NCBI RefSeq assembly: GCF_019578655.1
Contig: NC_063265.1
Span: 2,080,501-2,144,500, forward strand
Source of the DNA: Ricinus communis
Lineage: Eukaryota; Streptophyta; Magnoliopsida; Malpighiales; Euphorbiaceae
DNA length: 64,000 bases
Reading direction: 5' to 3'
Below, in pieces: positions 1 through 11,899 of this stretch; the first letter of the stretch is position 1, and the number at the start of each line of letters is the position of its first letter. The translations under genes were made by a program, and so were the position numbers. The notes under the pieces are model-generated. The model ran no database searches and had not been told where the DNA came from. It saw only the letters and a list, made by a program, of their open reading frames with translations.

Positions 1-2900
1 AAATATTGATACAATCACATAAATAAAAAGGCTGAGAGTGAAAATTTGATTTTTAGAGCTATGCTAGAGTGAACTTTGACAATCAGTTGAAGGAAAGGTT
101 AATAGTGTTCGAAGAACTTGATGAGGATACTAATGGAAATACATTGAGCTATGGAGTTGAATGCTAGTGTAAGACTTTATTTAATATAAAAGTGAAGTGT
201 AATGTTGCTAACAATTTCCTTTTGAAATGTTCAATAGTTATATCCTTGAACTAAGATGCAAGTCGACAATAACTATGTTAGAAGGTATTAGGATTTCAAG
301 TAATGAACATATTATAGAATAAAAGGAATTTTATAAAAACTTGGATATGTGGTCAATCTCCTAATTCTATCAATACTTAGAGAAAAAACAAACAAAAGTC
401 TTTTAAATGATTCATGTAGCAGAATAGGACATTATGTATGAGATCATTAATGTGAATAATAAAGAAGATAATATCAATATTGATACAAGAATTTACATAT
501 ACAGGGAGCGAGATATGATAAGTATCCCCTACCTACATGAAGTGTGTGCCATTTATTTCAAGCATTTATACTCTACTAATATTTAGAGAAAACTTACTCG
601 AAAGCTTATAGTTATAACATTCAATGTGTTCTTGGGAAACAATATTGGATGACTACAGGGAAAGAAAAAATTGAGCTTTTTGAGTTTAAGAAATTGGCAA
701 GAAGACAAAAAATAATAGAAGATAGGATAAAGATGAGTAAAAAAAGACATGAAAAATGACAAGAAAAAGCAGGGTCATATGACCTATGGGGTTTTGTGAG
801 GAAGTTAGAGAAAATACAAGTTATTTTAAAAGAACTATTGAGACTTAAGTACTTTTTATAACACATTTTTTATTATAGTTATATAATTGAATATTGTATT
901 TAATATCTTATGTTATTGCTCATGCAAGGTGAAAGTAAGAAAGAGTACTAAAAAATAGAAAGTCAACTCATCCTAGAGCAAACAAAAAAGTTATATGAAA
1001 AAGTCTAAAAACTTTTAGTAATACAAATTTGCAATTAAAGAAGAGCAAAGAAAAATAAGTTTCATCTATATTTGTTGGGTTCAAATCCAAAATTGATACC
1101 AATCGGAAAGGATTAGTGAATACTACAACCGATGATAGTTTTTATTCATAGACCATCTACTGATGAATTTATCATGAGCTCTATTACTTGAGATTGCCAA
1201 GTTACAACTAATAAATAGTACACACAGCTAGAAGTTAGTAGTTCAACGTCTAAGGAAAAAATAAGTGAGGTCATTTGAAGGTTTGTTACATAAATCTCAA
1301 AATTGGAGCTACAACATATAAGGTAATAACTAAATTGTTTATGGATATTTATGATTTAAGTCAGTTGCTAATACATGATTATTATTTGTGGTAATCATTG
1401 AACAAAAGATTATATCAGTATATAAAAAATAAAGGAGGAAACACTTATGAACATTGCGTGCTACAGTGTTTCAAAATCAATTTGAAGGTCATTTTGTTTT
1501 TTCATGCATATAGCTCCTATCATTTTGCCCAGCTCGCCCTGCGCTTACATGTCACCCAAGAATGAAAATGACGCCACTTTAGTGGCCTTCAATGTTATTT
1601 TACACGCTTCAATTACTATTATACCCTTAATGATACATAATACACAATAATACAGTATCGTTTAATATGAGTAGAGACAAAACTTCTTCTTCTTCTTCTC
1701 TCAAAGCCGCACATTCAACTCACCAACCCTAAATAGAATTCTACTCAACCATTTACTTTCTATGTGCCACCCTTACAAAGACTCTAACTCCTAATTTCTT
1801 TCTTAATATTTTATTTTATCTTTTCTTTCTCATTAACGGCAAACTAGTGCTTTAATAAGGTTTTTCTCAATCTTTTTTTCAAAAACAAATGTATTTAATA
1901 AGTTTCAGTAATATTATGTTGAATTTATGCGTCGCTTATCATTTTTCTTACTATTTTTACCTTTTCATCTTTATTTTTCTTTAGTTATGGATAAGATGAG
2001 GTGTTTGTGTAAAGGAACTTTGTGATTTGGTTTAATTTTGGTTTCATCTTCAACTAATCTTCCTCTATATTGATGTACCTATGTTTTCTTTAATTGCATG
2101 TCTGTTTTTATATTTTTTTCTTGTATGCTCATGGGTTGTGAGGTACTATGATTTGTTCAAGTTGTGTCAATAAATCGGTAATTGAGCCATAGCATGAATC
2201 TTTTGTCTATCACATAGTATTTTATGTTATTTGTTTATTTTTTTTATTGAGTACATAAAAATGATAATAAAGGGACAAATTACATGCTTTGGTTTATTTT
2301 TTATCTTTTTTTTTCATACATTAATATTTACAAATAGTGCAAACCATAGTTTAATTTTTTTAAATTTGTTTTTGTTCAGCTAATGGAGAGGTTTATCATT
2401 TGATTTTTTCTGATTTACTTATCTAATAGGATTTTTTCTTATTTAGAAGTGCTATTTTTTCTTTTAATGCATTTATGTCTTACATGTTTGATTTTTCTAT
2501 TTTTTTACAGATTACTTAAGTCTTCTTTTAGGTCTTTGACGGTCGTAGGAAAGGTTTTTAAAATTGGTTCCTTTATGCTTTATAGAAAGTTGTCTTTTTA
2601 ATTATTTTGCCCTCTGCTAATTTATTTTGTTTTTGGATTCTGCAGGTTCAATGAAGGTGGTTCTACATTTACCTAATTTGATATACTATTTTTTGCATTT
2701 GAAATAGGATATATTGTAATTCTTTTATTGTTTATGTAGGAACCTAACTTTTGGTCCTAAAAAATCAATTTATTTCTTTGCTTATCTTTCAATTAATATA
2801 AAAAATTAAAGATAAAAGAAAAAATGTTTGAATCTTTAAGTGTTCAATAGAAATCCAAAATCATTCTTTTTAATAGAGAAAAGAGGCTGAATAAGCCTAG
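1..2900. other. AT-rich stretch without a recognised gene
   Basis: Both strands are broken by frequent stop codons and I recognise no protein domain. A CTT-rich run lies near 1685-1702, followed by a T-rich, intron-like stretch to about 2640 with an acceptor-like ctgcag near 2640-2646. This could be a decayed 5' UTR plus intron, but no coding exon supports it. Confidence 0.4.
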
Positions 2901-2961
2901 TGCCCAAGGTTGCTAGCAGGAATAACTCTAGAGAAGGCTACTCCTAGGCTATCTTGCATCA

Positions 2962-3420
2962 TCACATCACGAACCCTAGTAGGGGGTCTTGAACATCATG
3001 ACAGCCTACCATAACCTCAAAATCCATATTAGCAAGTAAATCCATACATTTGTTTCCTTCACGATAGGTGTGAACCACATGGATTTGCCAATCCCTCCTA
3101 AGCATTCTTCTGATTTCCTTCACCGACGCAATATTTTGATGACAACCATCTCCAACACCATTAAGGATAGTAACTACACTCAAGCTGCCAGCTTTAAGCA
3201 TTTGTGAATACCCTTAATCTAAGCAAGACATAGCCCATGGTATTATCCCCCATAACTCGGCAAGTGTAACACTGCATACACCTAAATTGGCCATGAAATC
3301 GCCAACCTAATCCCTATTATGGTCCTTAATTAAACCACTACATGCTGCCCTACCTAAGCTCGAACGGAGAGCTTCGTCTGTGTTTATCTTGATCCAACCT
3401 TTGGCCAGTCTCGCCCAACT
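2962..3420 (-). pseudogene. LINE-type (RVT_3) RNase H domain relic
   Basis: Reading the minus strand from about 3420 gives an RNase H-like domain of the kind found at the C-terminus of plant non-LTR retrotransposons and in 'putative ribonuclease H protein' genes. Visible landmarks are INTD near the start (first catalytic Asp), LAELWGI in the middle (catalytic Glu) and NKCMDLLANM near the end, matching the usual NxxADxLAN block with Ala replaced by Met. An in-frame TAA lies just before the open stretch ending at 2962. The usual ESDS motif reads KAGS, so the third acidic residue is lost. No reverse transcriptase or endonuclease domain is visible upstream, so this is a 5'-truncated relic or a captured domain. 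Family assignment is from recalled motifs; nonfunctionality follows from the stop and the missing Asp. Confidence 0.65.
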
Positions 3421-4140
3421 AATAAGCTTATGGGTTTTAAGGACCTTTTACCATCATGTTTCCAACTAGTAGCATCCTCCCATTCGAACTGCTTAGCTTG
3501 AACCAAAATAGGAACCTCGCTTATCCAAAGTTGTTTTTAAAGAATGAAATATTAGTCATTAGATTTATATTGGTGTTGTCATGGTAGTGGTATATTATTT
3601 TTCTTTCTCTCTGCTTCCCATTACCAATCTTTTATTTTTTTATATTTTCCATTACCAATCCTTAAAGCAGATCTACTTTCATGTATCATGTCAAATCCAT
3701 TTTGTTATGCTACAATTTAAAACGACACTTTTGCTCTTACACTTTTAAATTCATTGTTATATGCTAATAATATTAATAGTATTATGGACATTATTAATCT
3801 CTAATTGATTTAGTATTTGAATATTTAATATTATAGTAATTATATCATATATAAATTACTATAACTTTTAATAAGAAGAATTAATCAAGATAGTTATTAA
3901 TTCAATTTAACTATAGTTAAATTAAAATAACAATTTAAGACTAATTAATAAGATATATAAAACATTATGTTAGAGATAATATGCCAACTGAATATCTAAA
4001 TATTATTATATTTCATAACCATTACATTTATAATTGTGTTTATTTTTTAAACGTATATATGATTCTATTATATTTTTATATTAAAATTTTTATATAATTC
4101 AGACAAATAATATGAAATAACAAAAGTTAAATGAAGTTAA
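3421..4140. other. AT-rich intergenic DNA
   Basis: No ORF or domain is recognised. If the Helitron end at 4170 is real, some of this sequence may belong to that element's body; its 5' TC end was not found. Confidence 0.4.
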
Positions 4141-4170
4141 ATTGCGGCATCGCGCAGACTAATTTCCTAG
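4141..4170 (+). mobile_element. Helitron-like 3' terminus
   Basis: A short GC-rich palindrome-like segment (attgcggcatcgcgcagact) is followed by aatttcctag and then T. Plant Helitrons typically end with a GC-rich hairpin a few bases before a CTAG-type end inserted in front of T, and several dicot families carry a very similar CGCGCATCGCGC core. The match is imperfect, with a weakened stem, and no 5' end or Rep/helicase coding was found. It is best read as the tail of an old non-autonomous Helitron. Confidence 0.45.
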
Positions 4171-6106
4171 TATTTATGTAGAGAAAATCAAATGAAAAAA
4201 ATGAAATACAAGTACAACTAGAAATATCAAGATTCAAGCACCTATAAGATTACAGATAATTGAAAATCTGAAAGATATTAATATGTAGAAAGAGTATATT
4301 GATGCAACCTTCATAGCTAGAGGTCTATAATGGCATGGATGACCTGTAGTTTCGCTGAATGATTTGCTAGGAGAAAGAGCCAAACAAATGGCCAGCTTCA
4401 CTAGGCCAATTTGGGAAGCGTAAATATTCTTTGTATAGATGTTTTGTACTTTTGGTTCGTGATAATGTTGTTACACCATAAAGCTATTTTGGTTAATGGA
4501 TTTTTCATAGGCAACTATTTTTGGTTGATGATATATTTATTACACTAATATGTGGAGTTTGGAGCATGTAGCTCTAGACCTATTTTTAGTATTTAACTGC
4601 AAATAGTTACTAAATTACCATTATTTTAACTCTTTCAACGATTATTAGACCTACAAATGTCCCAAATTTGTAAGATTTGCATAATGTTTAAATTTTAAAA
4701 TGAGTCAGGATATAGCAAGCTTACTAGAGCAAAAGTACAACAAATTAACACAAATTTTGTGAGATACAATATGTTAAGTACAATTTAGCTTAACCAAATC
4801 TAACAAACCAAATACATTTAAGGATAAAAGGAATAACCAACAATTCCAACTTAATAACTCCAGTAGCTAACATTATTTTTTGAGTTTGTTTTTTTAGATT
4901 AACATATTTTCCTTTACCTACTGCAAACTACCCTTTTAGAGCATCATTCTCCCTATATAAGACTCCAAACTATTCTTTTAATATTTGATTCTCTCCCTTC
5001 AAAGCATAAACGTTTGCCTCCACTTCATTATAATCTGCTAGGCAAACCTCCATTTGTTACATTTACTGGGTTTTAGATGAAAAAGGCGCTAGAGCTTCAC
5101 CAGCTTATATCAAAGCCTTGTTTCGCTCTTCCATCAACTATTTCACTTCCTTTCTTCGCAAATTTACATACAGTAGTTGATGATCAGTTTGCTCTACATT
5201 ATAATAGAGACAAAAGTTGGACTTAGTATTTTATAAAATAACAAGAAAAAGTTTCAAATCAATCATTACAATGTAAATAACCCACTATAAAACCCTACCT
5301 ATAAACACAACAACCATTTAGTTAAACATAGTAATCAAATCTTTTTGCAATCATCTTACTTTGAAACTAGAATATGCATAGAACCATCTACCTAAGTGAT
5401 GCAAGCTAATCAAGTATCAATCATTAGTCATAGAAGTATGATGAACCAATGACTACAGGCCGCATAAAACATTTCAAGGATGCTTTAGGAGCATTCGTAA
5501 AGCAAGAAGTCAAACTTGGGTTAAAGAATTAAAGTCCAAGTGCTATTGGACTTAATTAAGATAATGAGACTTAAGATCATTTTATCAACCTAACTCAATA
5601 TATGAGAGTATGATCAAGTCAAGATAGCCCAAATAATCAAATCAAGCTAATTTGGATCTAATATCAAGTTTGGGCAAAAGTACATGCATTTACAAATAGG
5701 CCATGCATAATATCTTGCTTTGGGCTAGGATTGGAGCAAAATAAGGAGGCTTTGGCTATTGGTTGAGTCAAATCCCTTTCCAACTGAGACTAGAAGGGGC
5801 GATGACTCCTTATTTTCTTACTTAAAAAGATTTGACTTATACCTTTTTATTTTGAAATGTTGTACTTATTTCAATTTGTTTTGAAATGTTTTACTTTTTC
5901 TATTTTAATTTGGTATTAATTTGTTTAGGAATTAGGATTTTCACGGCTTATAAATACTACATGATTGAATATATGTAGGGTTATAAAATATTATTTATTT
6001 GATTTAATTTTCTCTTTTTTATTCTTAAACAAACTTTAATTCAGGTTTAATATATTTTTAACTTAGTTTAACCTAAATGATAGTTGTCAATAGTTCATAT
6101 ATTTAT
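4171..6106. other. Intergenic DNA, nothing recognised
   Basis: No ORF longer than background, RNA gene or clear repeat was recognised. The sequence is A+T-rich with scattered short purine runs. Confidence 0.4.
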
Positions 6107-6427
6107 GGCCTTGATTACTTTTGCGAATCTACCATCACCTTTAAAATTCATCAATTTGGTCCGCCATCTTTACGTATTGTATCATCTCTACCCATAATCA
6201 TTTTGGCGTGTGCCACTCATGACATGGCATGCACACGTGGCTTATTTGTTTGACTACATGGCTTATAACTTAAAAAAGCTCAAAACTCACCGTTTTATGC
6301 TTAAATAAAGGAAAGAAAAAACGTCCAAACTACTATGACCTTTCACCATTTTTTCAAATATGTCCTCACCTTATAATTTTATCCTTTTGGTCCATCATCT
6401 TTGCATTCTATATCAAATCTATCTAAG
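6107..6427 (+). repeat. Foldback left arm
   Basis: Inverted partner of 6819-7143. The first module runs to about 6300 and a second, diverged one from about 6340 onwards. Confidence 0.75.
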
Positions 6428-6818
6428 TTATTTTTTGCCTATAATGATATTAAATAAATTCAGACAAAAATAACATTAATGTCAAACAAAAATACTACAA
6501 AAAGTTGTTCGAGTTAATATTGTCTGCATTATATTTATCTACTAAATGAACCTAAATAAAAAACAAATGCTTTAATGTTGTTAATACACATATACACCAT
6601 GCAATATTAGGATGACTTCTTAAACTTCTGGGGAGGCTTTGGCAGAATATGCTGCATATCTTGAATCACCAAAGTTGCATTCTTACTAGTTTTTGGTATT
6701 GTTATCCTAGAGGATCTGACCACCTTTTCTTTTTCTTTTGAACAAACTGATGTATGTTGGCAATAAAAAAACACATATACATGTCATGTCATCATAGGCA
6801 CACATCTGAAACAACTTG

Positions 6819-7143
6819 GATAGATTTGATATAGAATGTAAAGATGATAGACCAAAAAGATAAAATTATAAGGTGGGGATATATTTGAAAAAATAGTGAA
6901 AGATCGTGATAGTTGAGATGGTTTTTTCCTTCCCTTTATTTAAGCATAAAACGATGAGTTTTGAACTTCTTTAAGTTGTAAGCCATGTAATTAAAAAAAA
7001 AACACAAGCCACGTATGCATGCCATGTCATGAGTGGCACACGCCAAAATGATTGTGGGTGGATATGATACAATACACAAAGATGGTAGACCAAATTGATA
7101 AATTTTAAAAGTGAGGGTAGATTCGCAAAAATGATCAAAGGTC
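6819..7143 (-). repeat. Foldback right arm
   Basis: Reverse-complement copy of 6107-6427. Similarity to the module pattern appears to extend inward toward about 6770 (catgtcatgtcatcatagg), suggesting that the right side keeps a longer second module. Confidence 0.75.
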
Positions 7144-8032
7144 GGGATATTTAAAATCATTTTGCCTATATTTATAAGCCAATTAAGTAGAAATTTCATA
7201 TATATGAGTCAAATTATGTTCATTCTATTATATTATTTTATATTTGTAATTTGAGGATGGTTTTAAAGATGTTTTATAGGTTTTAGTATGAATTTATAAG
7301 CAAAAAAAAAGGTGGGAATGGAAGCTAAACCTAAGGAAGGTGCGACACCTTCGGAGGATGCAACAATTTGAAAGCTAGAGTTATATCACAACCATGATGC
7401 TTGTTGCATCGATAATAGACTCATTACATCTTATTCCATTTTCAATTCTAAAAACTAAGAAATTGACCTAATTGCAATATGAGGCAACAACTTACTAGAA
7501 ATAGGAGATGAAGGGACAAAAACAGAGGAAAAAAATCTAAAAATATGATTTTGAAGGAGATTGTATCAAATGAATGTAGGCTTAAAAATCTAAGGGTGAA
7601 GATTGAGAGATTTTTCTTTTCTAATTCCTCAAACTTGTATCATATGAATTCTTCTCTTTCTTTATTTTGTGATGTTACTCTAATGATTTCTACCTAAACT
7701 CTCTAGTTAGGAATTAATGTTTTGAAATACAATTTCGTTCAATTATTCATGAAACCTAAATTTATATTGTATGTGGTATTTATTTTTCTTCATACTTATT
7801 TTATTTGGCCACTAAAATTATGATTTGCGTTAGATTACACATTGAGAGATGGTAACACAATATAACTATATATACTTGTCTAATTGCTACTTGATAAGAA
7901 TTATACATAGTAATTAGGTAACCATGGAATAACTTGATTAAGAATTAGTTAAAATTATTTTATGATTGCTTGAGTTTTGGTTTAGTTGATTAAGATTTGA
8001 GAGAATTTAATTGAAACTATTAAATAACTTGG
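7144..8032. other. Intergenic DNA next to the Athila insertion
   Basis: No gene is recognised. This is the left flank of the target site that was split by the large gypsy element; the flank resumes at 19744. Confidence 0.4.
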
Positions 8033-8037
8033 ATCAT

Positions 8038-9307
8038 TGATGTGTCTAAATTAGTACTTGCAAGTGTACGAACCGAATGGTAGTTCAGGTAAGCTCACCA
8101 CGAGGTCGATCTCACAAGGAATTCTCGAGCATATATTATAAAGACCAACTATCACACAAATTTCTCAAAGTAAATATAAACACTCTAAGCTGATATTTGA
8201 GAATGAACTTAGTTTAATAAAAGAAATTAAATAACCAGAAAGTAAATATACAACTAGAATGATTAATATGAACTATATGATAAAATAGCATTTAGTCTAG
8301 CTTTTACTTAGTAATCCCCTTAATTCCCTTAAGCCCTAATTTAACAAATGAGATGGTGATGTGCCTTTTCCCTAAGTCACTCAAGCTAATGATGCAACTT
8401 AGGTTTCTTATACCAACATAGATTAAAGTAAAGATGATGTTTCTAATACTTTTAACTTAAAGATTTTCATAACACATATTACTACTAAGTTGATATGATG
8501 GTCAATCAATAATAATAGATGAAACTAATGAACGTATGAAGGCAAAGAAATCATTCATTAAACTCAATATTTATAAGGTTCATACATAAGTAAAAAGTCA
8601 AATTAAACACTTTTTGGACTTAGCCTAACATACTTAATCCATCGATCATTGTAATTAAATAGAAAGACTTAAGATTCATAAAATAGAAAACTAAAACTCC
8701 CTTAAAGTTCAAAGGCTCTTCAAGGAATGAAAAAGATCGGTCCTCTTTCTCTAGGTCTTCAAAAAGCTTCTTTGATTCTTCAAAGAATGATGCAACATAA
8801 GCTAGTAAGATGTCAAAGATGATGAACTCCAGAATTTTCTGCAGAGAATAATAGAACCCTTCTCTAGAGAGATTCAGTAGCCGAAGAACTCCTTATTCTA
8901 ATTCACCTATACTCCTTGTAAAGATTTCCTTTTTTAGGGTTCTTTTCTCAACACACAACTCCAATAGTTTATCCCTTATTGTCCTAAATAAAATAAACAA
9001 CTCAAAAGATAATTATCCACTAATTACATAATAATTACTTAAACTCTCCTTTTTGAGCCTTAATGAATTAAGCTAGGCCCAAACTATTAATAGCCCACGT
9101 GTCTGATTCTCGAGCCTTTAATAGCCGCAGCCCAATTAACGCCCATTAGTTTGTTTTTAGCTCAAATTCTCCTTTTGTATTATTTTCTGAATTTAGACAA
9201 GAAAAACTAAAGTGAGGTAAAACACATCTTTATACCATATTATATATAGAAACAAATCATTAAAGCTCTAAAATACCCTTAAATATCTATATACAATCTA
9301 GATCGAT
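8038..9307 (-). repeat. Athila 3' LTR
   Basis: About 1270 bp, direct copy of 18453-19738. It begins in plus orientation with tgatgtgtctaaattagtac. The inner end near 9307 abuts the polypurine tract. The other LTR has about 11 extra bases near its outer end from a local duplication of 'tagatacaatt'. Confidence 0.93.
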
Positions 9308-9326
9308 AAAATACCCCCACACTTGA
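9308..9326 (-). other. Polypurine tract of the Athila element
   Basis: On the minus strand this reads as a G-rich tract (caagtgtgggggtattt) just upstream of the 3' LTR, the expected place for plus-strand priming. Confidence 0.7.
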
Positions 9327-10732
9327 ACTTTTACTTGTCCTCAAGTAAATAGTAACTTAAGAATCAATCATTACAAAAAAATTAATAAAGCAATTCGTAC
9401 TAAGCTCAAAAGTACTATTCAAAAGAATCTCACTAATACAGAAATTATGCAAATTAAAGAAAACCTGAATCATAAGAATTTTTCTTAAAAAAGTTATAAA
9501 CTCAATCATAGTTAGTCAAAAGATTTAAGCATTCATCATTTACACATGTTCACAACAAATAGTTTAACTCATTATCAATGAATACAATTATAATGCATAA
9601 CCCAAATTATGATAACCCTATTCAAGAAGGAAAACTTTAATGTTTAAATAAGAGATCAATAGGCATTTGCATTTTCCACTTGCTTTGCAAGCTCTTTTTC
9701 TTGAATTTTCTTTTCTTTTCACCCCTTAGATTTACTTGATACTTGGGGTTTCTTTCTTTCTTGATATGTTATGCCTTTTTACTCAAAGACAAGCATGAGT
9801 AATGAATGCACCTGGTTACTCAACAAAACAAAAATTAAGATGCTTTGCATACTCATAATTTCAATTGCCTTTTTATGCAAAAATCAACATTGGTCATGAA
9901 GACCTCCAGTTACTCAGCAACTAAAACTAGTGGAGTAGAATTATTAACTTAGAGTTTTTAACTTACCCATATCATTTCCCACAAACATAGGTAAACCATA
10001 ATAATAACAAGGGAATAATAACCTAAATCATACACTTCTAATCATACCCATGTCAAATGTTGTTAAACTACTAATCATGTTCTTATACAAACGATGAACA
10101 CTTAATCATTTAAATGCAATCAACTCATGAGTTCACATTCACATGTGCTTAAAAATCAATTTAAGAACTGAAAGATTTATCATAATAGTATTCTTTCTTT
10201 GATTCTTTAGTGTAGAATAATAATAAAAAGCTGAGTATATAATAATTTTAAAAATTATTTTTACAAAAATTAATCAAAAGGTACTAAATACTTGGCATAT
10301 ATAACAGAATTACTCTATATCTTCCCAACTCCCCCCCCCCCCCACACACACACACACTTATTTTAGACATTGCCCTCAATGTCTTAATCATAAAAGAAAC
10401 ACATAAAAGAGAAAAAGATAGAGTACTTCCTTTGGAAATTGGAGTGCCATTTAATCACCACTGGCCATAAGTAATCATCATCCCGTATAAACCTTAAACA
10501 AGCTTTAGAGAACCATCATTGATAAGAACTAATTAGCTTAAAATAAAATATCATAAATAAAACAAAATCTAAAAGTTATTATTACAAAATAAATGTATAA
10601 CAGAAATCCTAAATAGCTATAAAACATAGAAATCCTAAGATAGCTAAAATTATCAAAGCAAATACCCTATGGTAACTAGATAGGTGAATCCTAAAATAAA
10701 TTTAAAAAAAAAAACTTAGTACAAAACTAGAA
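9327..10732 (-). other. Long 3' non-coding region of the Athila element
   Basis: No ORF is supported. At 10331-10359 there is a run of about 13 C followed by (CA)n, an unstable simple repeat. A long untranslated stretch between the extra ORF and the 3' LTR is usual in Athila-like elements. Confidence 0.6.
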
Positions 10733-11899
10733 TCAATGATGAGGCAGGGATGATGGTGGTGAAGGAGCATCAAAGTCGACGGATTCGAAGTAGCAATCGA
10801 GTTCGTATGCTTGTCGACGTTGACTCTTCTCCACATTAGCTAATCGAGAATCAAAGGCATCGAGCCGTTGGTTAAGGTTGGTGTTCATTGCTTGAAGTTG
10901 AGTTAAAACTTGGTGCCAACCTTGATTACCCCATTCTTGCCCTCCACTTTCTTCACTATCCGATTCTTCCTCTATATCATGTCTTGGTGGATCATCCCTA
11001 GCCACACTACTACTACCTCCACTCGATCCATGCTTAAAAGTAAGAGGACCACCACGATAATTTACCAAATTAGCTCTAATCAATGCATTAGTATTCAAAT
11101 TGCCCGCGGAGGGTAATGCCTCATATGGAAAAGACTCCGGATCAAAACTACAAAAATACATGGCCAACCCTACAATAATATGTCCTAACCCGATACAATT
11201 CTTAGGTCTAGCCGGTGTCCTTAGTAAACTTTGCATAATAAAGTATGCCGAAGAAAAAAATTTATGGGTATCTAAACACCATAGAATATTTAGTTCTTGC
11301 TTCATCACCTTATTTGTCTCTTTCCTACCAAAGATGCCTCCACACATGAATTTTGAAATAAGCAAATAGCAATGATCACTGAAGACATTATTTGGCATGT
11401 TATTAATATCATATTTGTCTTGACCCGTTAGTTTTTTCCAAAACTTACCTAAATCAAACTTATGATGTTGCTCACAGATACCTCCTTTCTTTAAATCGAA
11501 AGCTTGGATAATTGTATCAATAGTAACAATATAATTATGCCCAAACAATCTTACCTTAAACTCCTTATCATTGGAAGGATCATAATGTAGAGTTTTGAAA
11601 AACTCTAAAGTTAATTCATTATATGATGGCAATGAATTAAAGGCAAAATCCTTCCATCCTAATCTATCCAAGAGTATCATCATTATCTCAAAAATATTCA
11701 ACTTAACTAGAGAAGGAGCATCCAAGAACTTACATGAAACTTGTTCTCTTGAAGCAAGACTAAGGAATCGATTGCCCTCTTCATAAGAATAAAGATCAAA
11801 AGGAGCTCCATAAGTTGCCTTCAAGCTTTGTTCTTCTTCATGAGAGCTTGAGACTATCTCTTTCCCCTTTTCCTTTCTTGTTCTCTTCTTTAGGGCCAT
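10733..11899 (-). CDS. Env-position ORF of the Athila element, unknown function
   Basis: An uninterrupted 388-codon frame lies between integrase and the 3' LTR, where Athila-group elements carry a third, env-like ORF. The start ATG at 11897-11899 is followed by a basic N-terminus (ALKKRTRKEKGKE), a possible nuclear localisation signal. Residues about 40-270 form a globular region with blocks such as LFGHNYIVTIDTIIQAFDL and GLGHIIVGLAMYFCSF. A Gly/Ser and acidic linker (EEESDSEESGG) follows, then a likely coiled coil at about 330-365 (LTQLQAMNTNLNQRLDAFDS), and the C-terminus is Pro/Ser-rich. From memory the globular part resembles the plant 'ATHILA ORF-1 / putative plant transposon protein' families. 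No signal peptide or convincing membrane anchor is visible, so an envelope role is not supported. It is the only long ORF of this element without a stop. Function unknown. Confidence 0.75.
   Translation of the reverse strand: MALKKRTRKEKGKEIVSSSHEEEQSLKATYGAPFDLYSYEEGNRFLSLASREQVSCKFLDAPSLVKLNIFEIMMILLDRLGWKDFAFNSLPSYNELTLEFFKTLHYDPSNDKEFKVRLFGHNYIVTIDTIIQAFDLKKGGICEQHHKFDLGKFWKKLTGQDKYDINNMPNNVFSDHCYLLISKFMCGGIFGRKETNKVMKQELNILWCLDTHKFFSSAYFIMQSLLRTPARPKNCIGLGHIIVGLAMYFCSFDPESFPYEALPSAGNLNTNALIRANLVNYRGGPLTFKHGSSGGSSSVARDDPPRHDIEEESDSEESGGQEWGNQGWHQVLTQLQAMNTNLNQRLDAFDSRLANVEKSQRRQAYELDCYFESVDFDAPSPPSSLPHH

Larger units (their letters stand above)
6107..7143. mobile_element. Foldback / long-TIR repeat element
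   Basis: Two arms of about 320 bp are inverted copies of each other across a spacer of about 390 bp. The arms match closely by eye; for example ggcgtgtgccactcatgaca in the left arm is present as its reverse complement in the right arm. Each arm seems to hold two related modules sharing the pattern 'tttttgcgaatct...caccttt...tttggtc...catcttt...tattgtatca'. No transposase is encoded. The outer ends carry no obvious target-site duplication, so the element could be a MULE-like non-autonomous transposon with long TIRs, a foldback element, or two oppositely inserted copies of a smaller repeat. Confidence 0.7.

Noticed and set aside
621..866. 81-codon minus-strand frame
   Set aside because: Low-complexity sequence with no recognisable motif and no gene context.
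10331..10359. Poly-C plus CA run considered as a regulatory G-quadruplex
   Set aside because: A single homopolymer plus dinucleotide repeat inside a transposon 3' region is most simply a microsatellite.
10733..11899. Reading the third Athila ORF as a true viral envelope gene
   Set aside because: No signal peptide, cleavage site, fusion-like segment or clear membrane anchor is visible; only its position suggests env.
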